Positions 27,165 through 35,172 of a stretch of 64,000 nt of DNA are shown here, piece after piece. The notes under the pieces are model-generated. The model made no database searches, had not been told where the DNA came from, and was given only the letters and a program-made list of their open reading frames with translations. Source of the DNA: CAISCU01 sp051861545 (lineage in GTDB: Bacteria; Bacteroidota; Bacteroidia; UKL13-3); the NCBI GenBank assembly GCA_051861545.1, contig JBIMKP010000009.1:52637-116636 (forward strand), in the 5' to 3' direction. Position numbers and translations under genes: made by a program. Each line of letters begins with the position of its first letter. The stretch's first letter is position 1.

Positions 27165-27340
27165 AAAATCTCCCTTCGTTTTGTCTCCTGGTTGGATATT
27201 CTGGATATAGTGAAAACTCATTATTCCTTACATTCTGTTCAAACTCTAAGAGAAAAAAAGAATGAGGTTATATCTGCTGGACAGTATGCTTCTCGAGCTA
27301 CTTAGCCAGCTGTTTACTCTCATCCTTTTTCACTTTCAAC
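27165..27340 (-). ncRNA. predicted IS110 bridge RNA
   Basis: Read on the minus strand, a target-binding loop is closed by GGATGAG (27319-27325) pairing with CTCATTC (27260-27266). Inside it, CTGGCT (27304-27309) equals the left target plus core, and CCAGCAG (27274-27280) is complementary to the right target CTGCTGG. Between them AGTAGCT and AGCATACT form a small hairpin with one bulge. Downstream, ACAGAAT (27232-27238) equals the element's right end and CAGGAG (27185-27190) complements the core plus left end; GTTTG and CAAAAC can close this donor loop. A -7-like TACTTTTG lies at 27343-27350. The order of guides (left target, right target, left donor, right donor) is that of known bridge RNAs. 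RNA ends are approximate. Confidence 0.75.
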
Positions 27341-27342
27341 TA

Positions 27343-27350
27343 CAAAAGTA
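27343..27350 (-). promoter_or_regulatory. possible -7 element for the bridge RNA
   Basis: TACTTTTG on the minus strand fits TAnnTTTG, 20 bases inside the left end of the element, so a -33 element would lie at or across the element boundary. No clear TTTG is seen there in either the inserted or the circularised form. Confidence 0.35.
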
Positions 27351-27370
27351 ATTTACAATACGAACACAGG

Positions 27371-27384
27371 AGCCAGTCGCCAGG
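27371..27384 (-). repeat. right half of the CTGGC repeat split by the IS110 element
   Basis: The + strand agccagtcgccagg matches 28238-28251 exactly and continues into the TolC-end remnant. The first two bases are the second copy of the core. Confidence 0.85.
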
Positions 27385-27391
27385 AGCCTTC

Positions 27392-27439
27392 CTACAAGCT
27401 TCTTCCCGATACAAACTGCAAATTGTTTTTCGATTGTGC
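27392..27439 (-). pseudogene. remnant of the 3' end of a TolC-type gene
   Basis: The minus strand encodes AQSKNNLQFVSGRSL and a stop, identical in protein to the last 15 residues of the TolC gene ending at 28259. Over 27371-27439 versus 28238-28306 there are three mismatches in 69 bases, all at third codon positions and all synonymous (cag/caa, ttt/ttc, gta/gtg). Homology stops at 27439. This is a relic of a second, diverged TolC copy or of recombination with one, not a fresh duplication. The remaining bases to 27553 hold no other feature that I can identify. Confidence 0.8.
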
Positions 27440-27553
27440 AAATATTGAATCTAGCTATTGACTTTGGATTCGAGAGATATTAAGGCTGGATATTTTAATC
27501 AAAATTTCTTTAGTTTTACCTAAACAAAACTTATAAATAATTATTTTTTCATC

Positions 27554-28144
27554 ATGAAAAGGTGGATTTTTATTTTAACTATTTTCATTGGAATATTTCT
27601 GTCTGCAATTTTTATAGAAAAATCGTATTCAATTTTTATTGAAATTATTCTGATACTAGTATTATTGGGATATTTATTTTTCGAATTCTATAAAATTAAC
27701 AATAAGAAAATTGAAGGTGATTTTATTTTCTATAAGCAAAAAAATAGAATTCAACCATTATTTATTGTTTTAGCTATTACTGCCACTATTGGCTACTTTA
27801 TAAATAGCAAAAAAGATTTGTTTCAAATTATACTATTTTGGTCTATTGTTATATTTGATATTATTACCAGTTTTATAACGAATAAAGTTAAACCAATAGG
27901 AATAGTAATCAAAGCTAATTATCTCATTTGTAACGACTCTAACAATACAAAAAGGGATCTAAATAAAGTTAAAAGCTTAAAATTAAATGGATTTACTAAT
28001 GAAATAGAAATGAATTTTGAGGAAGAAAAAAGAATTTTAATTAAACAAAGTGAATATCTAAACATAGACATTGAAATACTAGTTTCTTTATGTATAGAAA
28101 AAAGCAATGGTAAGGTTTCAATTTCTGAAAACTTAAAATTTTAA
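27554..28144 (+). CDS. membrane protein of unknown function
   Basis: This 196-residue protein matches no family I can name. It has four hydrophobic segments in two pairs: residues 3-20 (RWIFILTIFIGIFLSAIF) with 27-46 (FIEIILILVLLGYLFFEF), and 73-86 with 92-110 (ILFWSIVIFDIITSFI). A cytoplasmic-looking C-terminal domain of ~75 residues follows (IGIVIKANYLICNDSNNTKR), similar in outline to small PH-like domains attached to membrane anchors. The codon use is very AT-rich. It sits between the TolC-end remnant and the intact TolC operon, so it may have arrived with the rearrangement. Confidence 0.65.
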   Translation: MKRWIFILTIFIGIFLSAIFIEKSYSIFIEIILILVLLGYLFFEFYKINNKKIEGDFIFYKQKNRIQPLFIVLAITATIGYFINSKKDLFQIILFWSIVIFDIITSFITNKVKPIGIVIKANYLICNDSNNTKRDLNKVKSLKLNGFTNEIEMNFEEEKRILIKQSEYLNIDIEILVSLCIEKSNGKVSISENLKF

Positions 28145-28224
28145 TTCACTATTTAATATTATACTAATTTAAAATGAGTTGATATTTAGTTTTAGAAAGT
28201 ATCTTTTGTAAAGCTATGCCTCAA

Positions 28225-28254
28225 GCCAGTTGCCAGCAGCCAGTCGCCAGGAGC
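28225..28254 (-). repeat. CTGGC-rich REP-like repeat, intact copy next to TolC stop
   Basis: On the minus strand, i.e. the sense strand of the TolC gene, it reads ggctcctggcgactggctgc then tggcaactggc, starting five bases after the stop. It contains the 11-base CTGGCTGCTGG (28233-28243) that corresponds to the joined target of the IS110 element and is unoccupied here. Confidence 0.85.
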
Positions 28255-28258
28255 CTTC

Positions 28259-29695
28259 CTACAAGCTTCTTCCCGACACGAATTGCAAATTGTTTTTCGA
28301 TTGTGCGTATTTGGCTTCTAATTCAACCAATTTTGCTTGGGCTTCAATCAAAGTTCTTTCCCTTTGGTTTACTAAAAACAAAGAGCTTTCACCTGCTTCA
28401 AAACGAATTTCTTCAGCATCACGTAATAATGTTGCATTGATTACTAAATCTCTTTGAATGAGCACCAATTGCCTGAAATTATCCATTTCATTATAAGCCA
28501 GTAATACCTGATTAACCACTTCTCTCCTACCTTGTTGAAACTCCAATTCGCTGTCTTTAATTTTCAAATTGGTTAGTTGAAGTTTACCTCTTTCTTTTCT
28601 TAAAAATAAACTGGAATAAAATGTCATTCCGAATTTATAGTTCTTGGAAAACAATCCGGGGACTACGTCTTCGCTTCCATTTGTATAAGTTTGAAAAGGA
28701 TAATATTCTAAATTCAATTGAGGCTTTAAGTTTTCAAGAGCTAATTTTCTATCGAATTGATAATGGTTAATTTTTAAACTCAATTTTCTTATTTCTGGAT
28801 GTGAATTTTCAGCAAATGCTAGTAATCCTGCCAATGAATCTTTACTTAGTAACATGATCTCACTTCCTTGCGATGATGGCCTAACAAAATCTGCAATTTG
28901 AATGGGATTGTTTTGCTCATCCCACAAATAATTTGATAAGGAAATTCGGGCATTTAGTAAGTCCATATTAGATTCTGTTAACATTACTTCACGTCGTTTT
29001 AGTTCTGTCCAAGCTTCTACAGAATCAATAGGTTTTTCTTCACCACCAAGAATTCGGTTTTTAATAAAGTTTAATCTTATCGATGCCAACTCGAAATTTT
29101 TCACCATTAAGATATTCTTCTGATAAGCCGATTGCCAGTTCCAAAACTCTTTAGATGCTGAAATAAATAATTTATTTACAACTTTAATTTGTTCAGCTTG
29201 ATTCATTTGAGAAAGCAATTCTGCTTGTCTTAAACCAATTCTTCTTTGGTCGGTAATTAAGCCTCTTAAAACAGGCAAGTTAACTCCAGCATAAAGAAGT
29301 TGATAGTTTACATTTTGAGTACCTCCGTTTATTGGGTCGAATTTACCCATTTCAGGACTTACCGAAATTCCACTACTTTGGTCCATACCAGCTTTAAAAT
29401 CTAAACCAATTAAAGTTGGAATTTTAATTTGAGGCTCAAAATAACTATAAGAATTAGCACCTTTAGTTGTTTTGTTATCAATGCCCGTTTGAATAACCGG
29501 GTCGAAACTTCCTCTTGCAGTTCTAATTTCATTTCTAGCCATTTCTGGCAATAAACCTGCTTGTTTTGCAACAGGATGATTTCTTAAAACTAAATCATAA
29601 AACTTGTTAAAACTCAAAAAACTTGAGTCTTGCGCATACACTTGAAACTGAAAAATTGAGAATAGAAAACTGAAAACAAAAAACTTTATTTTCAT
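28259..29695 (-). CDS. TolC-family outer-membrane export protein
   Basis: This 478-residue protein is an outer-membrane efflux/secretion channel. A signal peptide (ending FQVYAQ) precedes two long helical repeat regions typical of TolC (for example LRQAELLSQMNQAEQIKVVNKLFISA and FRQLVLIQRDLVINATLLRDAEEIRFEAGESSLFLVNQRERTLIEAQAKLVELEAKYAQSK are visible as heptad-like segments at 175-200 and 410-465). It forms the outer-membrane tunnel for the ABC-HlyD machinery encoded upstream; its ATG overlaps the HlyD stop by four bases. Its last 15 codons are duplicated at 27392-27439. Confidence 0.9.
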   Translation of the reverse strand: MKIKFFVFSFLFSIFQFQVYAQDSSFLSFNKFYDLVLRNHPVAKQAGLLPEMARNEIRTARGSFDPVIQTGIDNKTTKGANSYSYFEPQIKIPTLIGLDFKAGMDQSSGISVSPEMGKFDPINGGTQNVNYQLLYAGVNLPVLRGLITDQRRIGLRQAELLSQMNQAEQIKVVNKLFISASKEFWNWQSAYQKNILMVKNFELASIRLNFIKNRILGGEEKPIDSVEAWTELKRREVMLTESNMDLLNARISLSNYLWDEQNNPIQIADFVRPSSQGSEIMLLSKDSLAGLLAFAENSHPEIRKLSLKINHYQFDRKLALENLKPQLNLEYYPFQTYTNGSEDVVPGLFSKNYKFGMTFYSSLFLRKERGKLQLTNLKIKDSELEFQQGRREVVNQVLLAYNEMDNFRQLVLIQRDLVINATLLRDAEEIRFEAGESSLFLVNQRERTLIEAQAKLVELEAKYAQSKNNLQFVSGRSL

Positions 29696-31062
29696 TTCTT
29701 CTCCTCCTTATCTTTTGAATCTGATTTAGATTCTGGTTTAGAATCTGCTTTTGTTGTAGCAGCTTCCAATTCACTAATGTATTCAGGAGGGAAACCATTG
29801 AATTCACGCCACAATTCGTACCAAATTCTCACAGATTTTAACATTGCCCAACCATAAACGCCACCACCTGCTCTAATTTGATCTGGCCATTTTTCATCAT
29901 CAGGATCGGGAGTAACTAAAACCCTAAACATTCCATTAGCAGAATTCACTTTATCTACAGCAGCAACAACACCGCCGAAAGTACCTACACCAACATTCGG
30001 CCAACCAGAGAAAACCAATGCAGGCCAACCATCAAATTGCACACGCACTTTAATTCCAGGATTCATTAAAGGTAAATCCATAGGCCTCACATACAACTCA
30101 ACTGCCATTTGTGCATTTGCAGGCATAATGGTTAATAGTGTTTCACCTTCTTTAATATTTTCACCGATACCAGAACGTAGTGCCTTTACAATATAGCCAT
30201 CTTGAGGAGCACGAATCACATAAAAACCAGAACGCATTTCTAGGTTCGATAATTCAATTCTCATTTTGGAGATTTCGGCTTGTGATTCAAAAATTTCACC
30301 CGCAGTTTCATTCACTGAAGATTCAGCTTTTGAAATCTTATCAAGGTAATCAGCTTCTACTGAGTTTAATTCAATTTCAGCATTAATTAATTCATTTTGA
30401 ACCGAATTAAATTTATTCTCTTGCTCAACCAATTTTGCATTAGTTTCTTGGGTTTTGTTATTTCTATTTTGCAATTCAGTTAATGAAGCTAAACCCTTGT
30501 TATAAAGCGCTTCTAATCGCTTGTATTGATCTTGAGCCAATCTTTGAGAAACCTTTGCAGCTTCGTATCCTGCTCTTTCAGCTTCAACCTTAAAACGCAT
30601 TTGTTTCACCTTGTTTTTGGTTTGTTGAATTTTATATTTCAAACCATCTTTTAAGGCACCAACTTGTTTTTCGCCTGCTTGGATTTTATCCATTTTGGCT
30701 TTAACTGCATCTTGTTTATTAATAATCTGAGATGAAGTTCTACCTAATAATTGAGGATCGAAAAACTTTTCTTTTACCTCACTAATAACAGCTAAAGTAT
30801 CACCCTTTTTAACAAACTGACCTTCTTGAACCAGCCATTTTTCAATTCTACCTCCTATAACTGATGGCACAGATTGCGGCCTATCTTGTGGACGATAAGG
30901 AGTTAATTTACCTTTACCTTGTACGTTTTGTTGCCAAGGTAAAAATAGGATTGATATTAAAATAACAAATAAACCAATAAGATAATTTCGAATAGTTGTG
31001 TATCTCTTTGGAGTTTGAACCAATTTTAAAGAAACAAATTCATTTTCTAACAATTCTCTCAT
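29692..31062 (-). CDS. HlyD-family membrane fusion (periplasmic adaptor) protein
   Basis: This 456-residue adaptor links the inner-membrane ABC protein to the TolC channel. One N-terminal transmembrane helix (NYLIGLFVILISILFLPW, residues 26-43) is followed by the biotinyl-lipoyl-like half motif (GRIEKWLVQEGQFVKKGDTLAVI), a long coiled-coil hairpin (about residues 110-270), the second lipoyl half (IRAPQDGYIVKALRSGIGENIKEGE) and a beta-barrel domain. The C-terminus is a charged Lys/Glu/Asp/Ser tail. It lies 12 bases after the ABC gene and overlaps the TolC gene by four bases, so the three form one operon. Confidence 0.92.
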   Translation of the reverse strand: MRELLENEFVSLKLVQTPKRYTTIRNYLIGLFVILISILFLPWQQNVQGKGKLTPYRPQDRPQSVPSVIGGRIEKWLVQEGQFVKKGDTLAVISEVKEKFFDPQLLGRTSSQIINKQDAVKAKMDKIQAGEKQVGALKDGLKYKIQQTKNKVKQMRFKVEAERAGYEAAKVSQRLAQDQYKRLEALYNKGLASLTELQNRNNKTQETNAKLVEQENKFNSVQNELINAEIELNSVEADYLDKISKAESSVNETAGEIFESQAEISKMRIELSNLEMRSGFYVIRAPQDGYIVKALRSGIGENIKEGETLLTIMPANAQMAVELYVRPMDLPLMNPGIKVRVQFDGWPALVFSGWPNVGVGTFGGVVAAVDKVNSANGMFRVLVTPDPDDEKWPDQIRAGGGVYGWAMLKSVRIWYELWREFNGFPPEYISELEAATTKADSKPESKSDSKDKEEKK

Positions 31063-31074
31063 AACATTAAAAAC

Positions 31075-33318
31075 TTATTGATTGATTAAAAAACGAAGTG
31101 AAGCACGATCTTTTAAACTAGCGTAATTGCCTTGGTCGATAATGGTACCCGATTGCATGATATAAATTTTATCGCATCTTTCCATAATCTCTGGAAGTGA
31201 GCTAATGATGATAACCGACATCTCTTTTTCATTAAAAAGATTATCAAGAATTCTTTGTTTATCTAGTCTTTGTACTTGATGAAACATTTCATCAATCATT
31301 AATAAAGAAGGTTTAATTAAATATGCTCTTGCAAGTAAGATTTTTTTGGCAATACTTGAAGGAAAATTTGCTGCCGCAGGAGCCAATTGAGTTTTTAATC
31401 CTTCTTCTAAGCTTGAAATAAAGTCTTTTAAACCAGCCCATTCACAAGCCTTTAAAATATCGAGAAACGGAATGGTTGAATTCCCCATTGAGATGTTCTC
31501 TTCAATACTACCTTCAAACAAATCTGTAGCATTTCCAACATCTGCAATTAAACTTCTATAACTGTTTAAATTTAATTCTCTTAATGAAATTCCGTTCAAG
31601 CTAATTGCACCCGAAAAAGATTCATATGCACCCGAAATTATTTTAACCAAAGTAGATTTACCACTATCATTATAACCACAAATACAAACTTTTTCTCCTT
31701 TTGATATTTGAAAGTTAATTTCATTTAAGCTGGTATGTTTACAATGCGGATACTTAAAACTAACTTTAGATAGTTTTAGTTCGAAAGAATCTTTTAAAAT
31801 GATATCAGAAGTGCTTCTACCGCCGGTACTTTCGAGAGGTAATTCGGAAACTGTTGCTAATTTATCAATGGCAGTTAACATATCGTAAACACTCGAGATA
31901 TTGCTTATTATTTTCTCAACTGAACTAATCACTAAAACTATAATGATTTCGGAAGCAACAAACTGACCTAAGCTTATCTTTTTTGAAAAAACCAAATAAC
32001 CACCTAAAATGAGTAAACCCGAAGTTATAATGGTTTTAAAGGCAATAATTGCAGCAAATTGTTTAACAAGAACTTTAAAGTGTTTTTTTCTGTAATACAA
32101 ATATTTATCTAAAATCTTATCAGTTTTGTTGATGGGTAAACCATGATAAGCTGACATTTTAAAAGCATGAACAGAGCGACCCAATTCTTCTAACCAAAAA
32201 GCCAATTTATATTTGTATTTTGATTCGTAGATACTTGATTCCAAACCATCTTTACCTGTAAAAACAAAAACTAAAGAAACAACACATAAAACTAAAAAAC
32301 CAAAAACAATAAAGTAAGGATGATAAAAAGCCAATAAAATTAAACCAAAAGCTATCTGAATAAGAGCAGAAGTAAAATCGATTAATATTTTTGGGAGAGA
32401 TTTTTGGACATTTATAACATCAAAAAACCTATTTACAATTTCGGGAGTATATTGTTGAGATAAAGCTTCTGATTTTATTCTAGGAATACGAAATGAAAAA
32501 TCGAAAGCAGTTTTAGCAAAAATTCTTTGTTGTAAAATTTCAACTAATGCCAATTGTTGAACTTGTAACCAACCTGAAGCCAATGTTGAAACAATTACTA
32601 AAAATATAAGCACCATTGCAGATTCAAGTAATAAACCACCCGACATCAAGCCAATAATGGCTTGAATTCCTAATGGGATGCTCAAAGTAATAAGAGAAAC
32701 TAAAACAGCAAAAAAGTAAATTGCATAAATATCCTTTTTCTCTGATTGTATTAAATCAAGAAATCGTTTGTACGGTGTTTTGGGTTTTGCAGTTTTTTTG
32801 GCATCCATATTAGAAATTTTAAATCCACTTAAAAACAAAATAAAATTGGCAGGATTACCTTGCGTAATATCTTTTTCAAAATCTTCATTAAAAAAGTTCT
32901 GAGAAATTAAATCACTAAGGTTTTTACAAGTTTTAGCTATTTCATTTGATTTAATGAGTTTCGATGTCGAGTTTCCACTCAACATATCAAAAGTAGTACA
33001 TTCAATTTCTTTATTATTTGAAATTGAAAATAACATAGGTTTTACCTCATTTGACTCATTAGAAAAAGCAATAATAGGGAAGCTTAAATTAGCTACAAAC
33101 TTCTCAAATTCAGAAACTTTCATTACTCTCAAATCAAAATGAAATCTTGCTGAATCTGAGATTTCTCTGAGTTGAGTTAGAAACGTATCTAAACTAACAG
33201 ATTTGTTATCGGTAGGATAAAGTGCATCTTGAGAAAATTCAAAATAATTGAGTTTTTCACCAGAAAATTCTGCAAATTTTATTAATAATTGGACTAGGGA
33301 CTTTCGGAACATTTGCAT
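31075..33318 (-). CDS. ABC exporter (TM plus ATP-binding domain) with degenerate ATPase motifs
   Basis: This 747-residue inner-membrane exporter half-transporter is arranged as an N-terminal ~170-residue domain (position and strand pattern recall an inactive C39-like domain of type I secretion proteins; no catalytic Cys/His is visible), then about five to six transmembrane helices, then an ATP-binding domain. Walker A is GYNDSGKST and Walker B is LLMIDE. The Q-loop glutamine is Asn (DVGNATDLF), the LSGGQ signature reads FPSSI, the D-loop is QRLD, and the switch histidine is Ser (SVIIISSLPE). It is the first gene of the ABC-HlyD-TolC operon; the cargo is unknown. ATGs at 33318 and 33312 are both possible starts; a TTG at 33336 is unlikely. 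Confidence 0.85.
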   Translation of the reverse strand: MQMFRKSLVQLLIKFAEFSGEKLNYFEFSQDALYPTDNKSVSLDTFLTQLREISDSARFHFDLRVMKVSEFEKFVANLSFPIIAFSNESNEVKPMLFSISNNKEIECTTFDMLSGNSTSKLIKSNEIAKTCKNLSDLISQNFFNEDFEKDITQGNPANFILFLSGFKISNMDAKKTAKPKTPYKRFLDLIQSEKKDIYAIYFFAVLVSLITLSIPLGIQAIIGLMSGGLLLESAMVLIFLVIVSTLASGWLQVQQLALVEILQQRIFAKTAFDFSFRIPRIKSEALSQQYTPEIVNRFFDVINVQKSLPKILIDFTSALIQIAFGLILLAFYHPYFIVFGFLVLCVVSLVFVFTGKDGLESSIYESKYKYKLAFWLEELGRSVHAFKMSAYHGLPINKTDKILDKYLYYRKKHFKVLVKQFAAIIAFKTIITSGLLILGGYLVFSKKISLGQFVASEIIIVLVISSVEKIISNISSVYDMLTAIDKLATVSELPLESTGGRSTSDIILKDSFELKLSKVSFKYPHCKHTSLNEINFQISKGEKVCICGYNDSGKSTLVKIISGAYESFSGAISLNGISLRELNLNSYRSLIADVGNATDLFEGSIEENISMGNSTIPFLDILKACEWAGLKDFISSLEEGLKTQLAPAAANFPSSIAKKILLARAYLIKPSLLMIDEMFHQVQRLDKQRILDNLFNEKEMSVIIISSLPEIMERCDKIYIMQSGTIIDQGNYASLKDRASLRFLINQ

Positions 33319-33443
33319 TTTAACAAAATATGACAAAATAAGTTTTGAAAATGTAAAGATTTTTAGTGGTAGTGTTTAGACTGATTTTACTCATTTTTTT
33401 AGTATGAAAATGCTTTGATTTTTGTGCTAGTTATTGCTTTCAA

Positions 33444-33474
33444 TTGGTAATAGCCAAAGGAAAGCTTATTTTTG
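33444..33474 (+). promoter_or_regulatory. pckA promoter, TTG-N20-TATTTTTG
   Basis: A -33 TTG (33444-33446) and a -7 TATTTTTG (33467-33474) are separated by 20 bases, matching the Bacteroidota TTG-N19/20-TAnnTTTG pattern. The element ends 27 bases before the ATG at 33502, which also argues against the upstream in-frame TTG at 33472 as start. Confidence 0.7.
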
Positions 33475-33501
33475 CCCACCAACGAATACAAAACCCTGAC
33501 A

Positions 33502-35097
33502 ATGAAAACAAACGAGATTGTTGAAAAGGTATTGAGCTCAGCTTCTAAAGCTCATTTAAACCTTAGCCCTGCCGAATTAGTTCGTCATGCCATCTTAAAT
33601 GGAGAAGGCGTACTAAACGACACAGGAGCATTAATGGCAGATACTGGCGAATTTACCGGCCGTTCTCCAAAAGACAAATTCAGCGTAAACGATAGCAAAA
33701 CCGAAAACACTGTATGGTGGGGCGACGTGAATCAAAAATTCGACCCTATTAAATTTGATACTTTGTTAAACAAAGTTTTGAATCACTATGCAGGAAAACC
33801 AGTTTACGTACGTGATGCTTATGCTTGCGCTGACCAACGCTACAGACTAAATATCCGTGTAATCAACGAAACTGCTTACCACAATTTATTTTGCTACAAT
33901 TTATTCTTAAGACCAACAGAAGAAGAGCAAAAATCATTCGAACCAGAATGGTTAATCATTAATGCACCGAGCTTTAAAGCTATTGCTGCAGAAGATGGAA
34001 CTCGCCAACACAATTTCTCAATTATTGATTTCACCAGAAAAATTATTTTAGTTGGTGGAAGCGGATATACCGGAGAAATGAAAAAAGGTATTTTCACTGT
34101 ATTAAATTACATATTACCTGAAGAAAAAGGTGTATTAAGTATGCATTGCAGTGCCAATATTGGTAAAAATGGCGATACGGCTATTTTCTTTGGATTATCA
34201 GGAACAGGAAAAACCACTTTATCTGCTGACCCTGAGCGTAAATTAATTGGTGACGACGAACATGGTTGGGCTGATGATTCAGTTTTCAACTTTGAAGGTG
34301 GTTGCTATGCAAAATGTGTTGATTTAACAGCTGAAAAAGAACCACAAATTTTTAATGCAATTAAATTTGGTGCTTTATTAGAAAATACCAGATTTATTCC
34401 AGGCTCTTCAACTGTAGATTATACTAACATTAGTGTAACAGAAAATACACGTGTTGCTTATCCAATTCACCATATCGACAATGTTGCAGTTCCTTCATTA
34501 GGAAAAGCTCCTGAGAATATTTTCTTCTTAACTGCTGATGCTTTTGGTGTATTACCTCCAATTTCTAAATTGAATGTTGGTCAAGCAATGTATAGTTTCA
34601 TTAGCGGATATACTGCTAAAGTTGCTGGTACAGAAGCTGGTGTTACTGAGCCTCAAGCTACATTCTCTGCATGTTTTGGTAAAGCATTTTTACCTTTACA
34701 CCCAGGGAAATACGCAGAAATGTTAGGTAAAAAATTAAAAGATAATCCAAATATCAATGTTTGGTTAATCAATACTGGCTGGTCTGGTGGTGCTTATGGT
34801 GTAGGTTCTCGTATGAAATTATCATACACTCGCGCTATGATTACTGCTGCTTTAAACGGTGAGTTAAACAATGTAACATTTGAAACACATCCTGTTTTTG
34901 GTTATGCAATGCCAACTACTTGTCCGAATGTTCCAGTTGAATTATTAAACCCAAGAAATACTTGGTCTGATAAAGCTGCTTACGATGCACAAGCCAACAA
35001 ATTGGCAAACATGTTCGTTAAGAATTTCGAACAATTTGCAAATGGTGTTAGTGAAGAAATTTTAAGTGCAGCTCCAAAAGCTACTCAAAACGCTTAA
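33502..35097 (+). CDS. pckA: phosphoenolpyruvate carboxykinase (ATP)
   Basis: This enzyme converts oxaloacetate and ATP to PEP, CO2 and ADP in gluconeogenesis, or runs in reverse as an anaplerotic step. At 531 residues it is full length for the ATP-dependent class. Visible motifs are the substrate loop TGEFTGRSPKDKF, the kinase-1a P-loop GLSGTGKTTLSADP (starting Gly231), the metal-binding GDDEHGW that follows, and ENTRVAYPIHHIDN. Codon use is somewhat more GC-rich and optimised than in its neighbours, which is consistent with high expression. A good promoter precedes it and a terminator follows. Confidence 0.97.
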   Translation: MKTNEIVEKVLSSASKAHLNLSPAELVRHAILNGEGVLNDTGALMADTGEFTGRSPKDKFSVNDSKTENTVWWGDVNQKFDPIKFDTLLNKVLNHYAGKPVYVRDAYACADQRYRLNIRVINETAYHNLFCYNLFLRPTEEEQKSFEPEWLIINAPSFKAIAAEDGTRQHNFSIIDFTRKIILVGGSGYTGEMKKGIFTVLNYILPEEKGVLSMHCSANIGKNGDTAIFFGLSGTGKTTLSADPERKLIGDDEHGWADDSVFNFEGGCYAKCVDLTAEKEPQIFNAIKFGALLENTRFIPGSSTVDYTNISVTENTRVAYPIHHIDNVAVPSLGKAPENIFFLTADAFGVLPPISKLNVGQAMYSFISGYTAKVAGTEAGVTEPQATFSACFGKAFLPLHPGKYAEMLGKKLKDNPNINVWLINTGWSGGAYGVGSRMKLSYTRAMITAALNGELNNVTFETHPVFGYAMPTTCPNVPVELLNPRNTWSDKAAYDAQANKLANMFVKNFEQFANGVSEEILSAAPKATQNA

Positions 35098-35116
35098 TAT
35101 TTTTTGATAAATATTT

Positions 35117-35148
35117 AAAAAGAGCTCCCAAGTGGAGCTCTTTTTTTT
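35117..35148 (+). terminator. rho-independent terminator after pckA
   Basis: A 12-bp perfect stem (aaaaagagctcc with ggagctcttttt), 5-nt loop and eight-T tract lie 20 bases after the pckA stop and before rsmE. Confidence 0.92.
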
Positions 35149-35172
35149 ATCTTTCCAACAAGAAATTTCATT

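Larger units (their letters stand above)
26020..27370 (-). mobile_element. IS110-family insertion sequence with mapped ends
   Basis: The 1351-base element lies between two copies of an ag dinucleotide (CT in element orientation) at 26018-26019 and 27371-27372. Ends were set by comparison with the uninterrupted repeat at 28225-28306. It has no terminal inverted repeats and no target duplication beyond the core, as expected for IS110. A 7-bp subterminal inverted match (CTGTGTT near the left end, AACACAG near the right) is present. The transposase is intact. Its upstream non-coding end (27135-27370) is long enough for a bridge RNA, and the downstream end (26020-26090) is short; this is the arrangement of IS110-group rather than IS1111-group elements. 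Confidence 0.9.

Noticed and set aside
26020..27370. Subterminal CTGTGTT/AACACAG match taken as terminal inverted repeats of the IS
   Set aside because: Only 7 bp and offset differently from each end; the IS110 ends are better defined by the empty-site comparison.
33472..33501. TTG start ten codons upstream of the pckA ATG
   Set aside because: It lies within the -7 promoter element, so it cannot be in the mRNA if that promoter is used.
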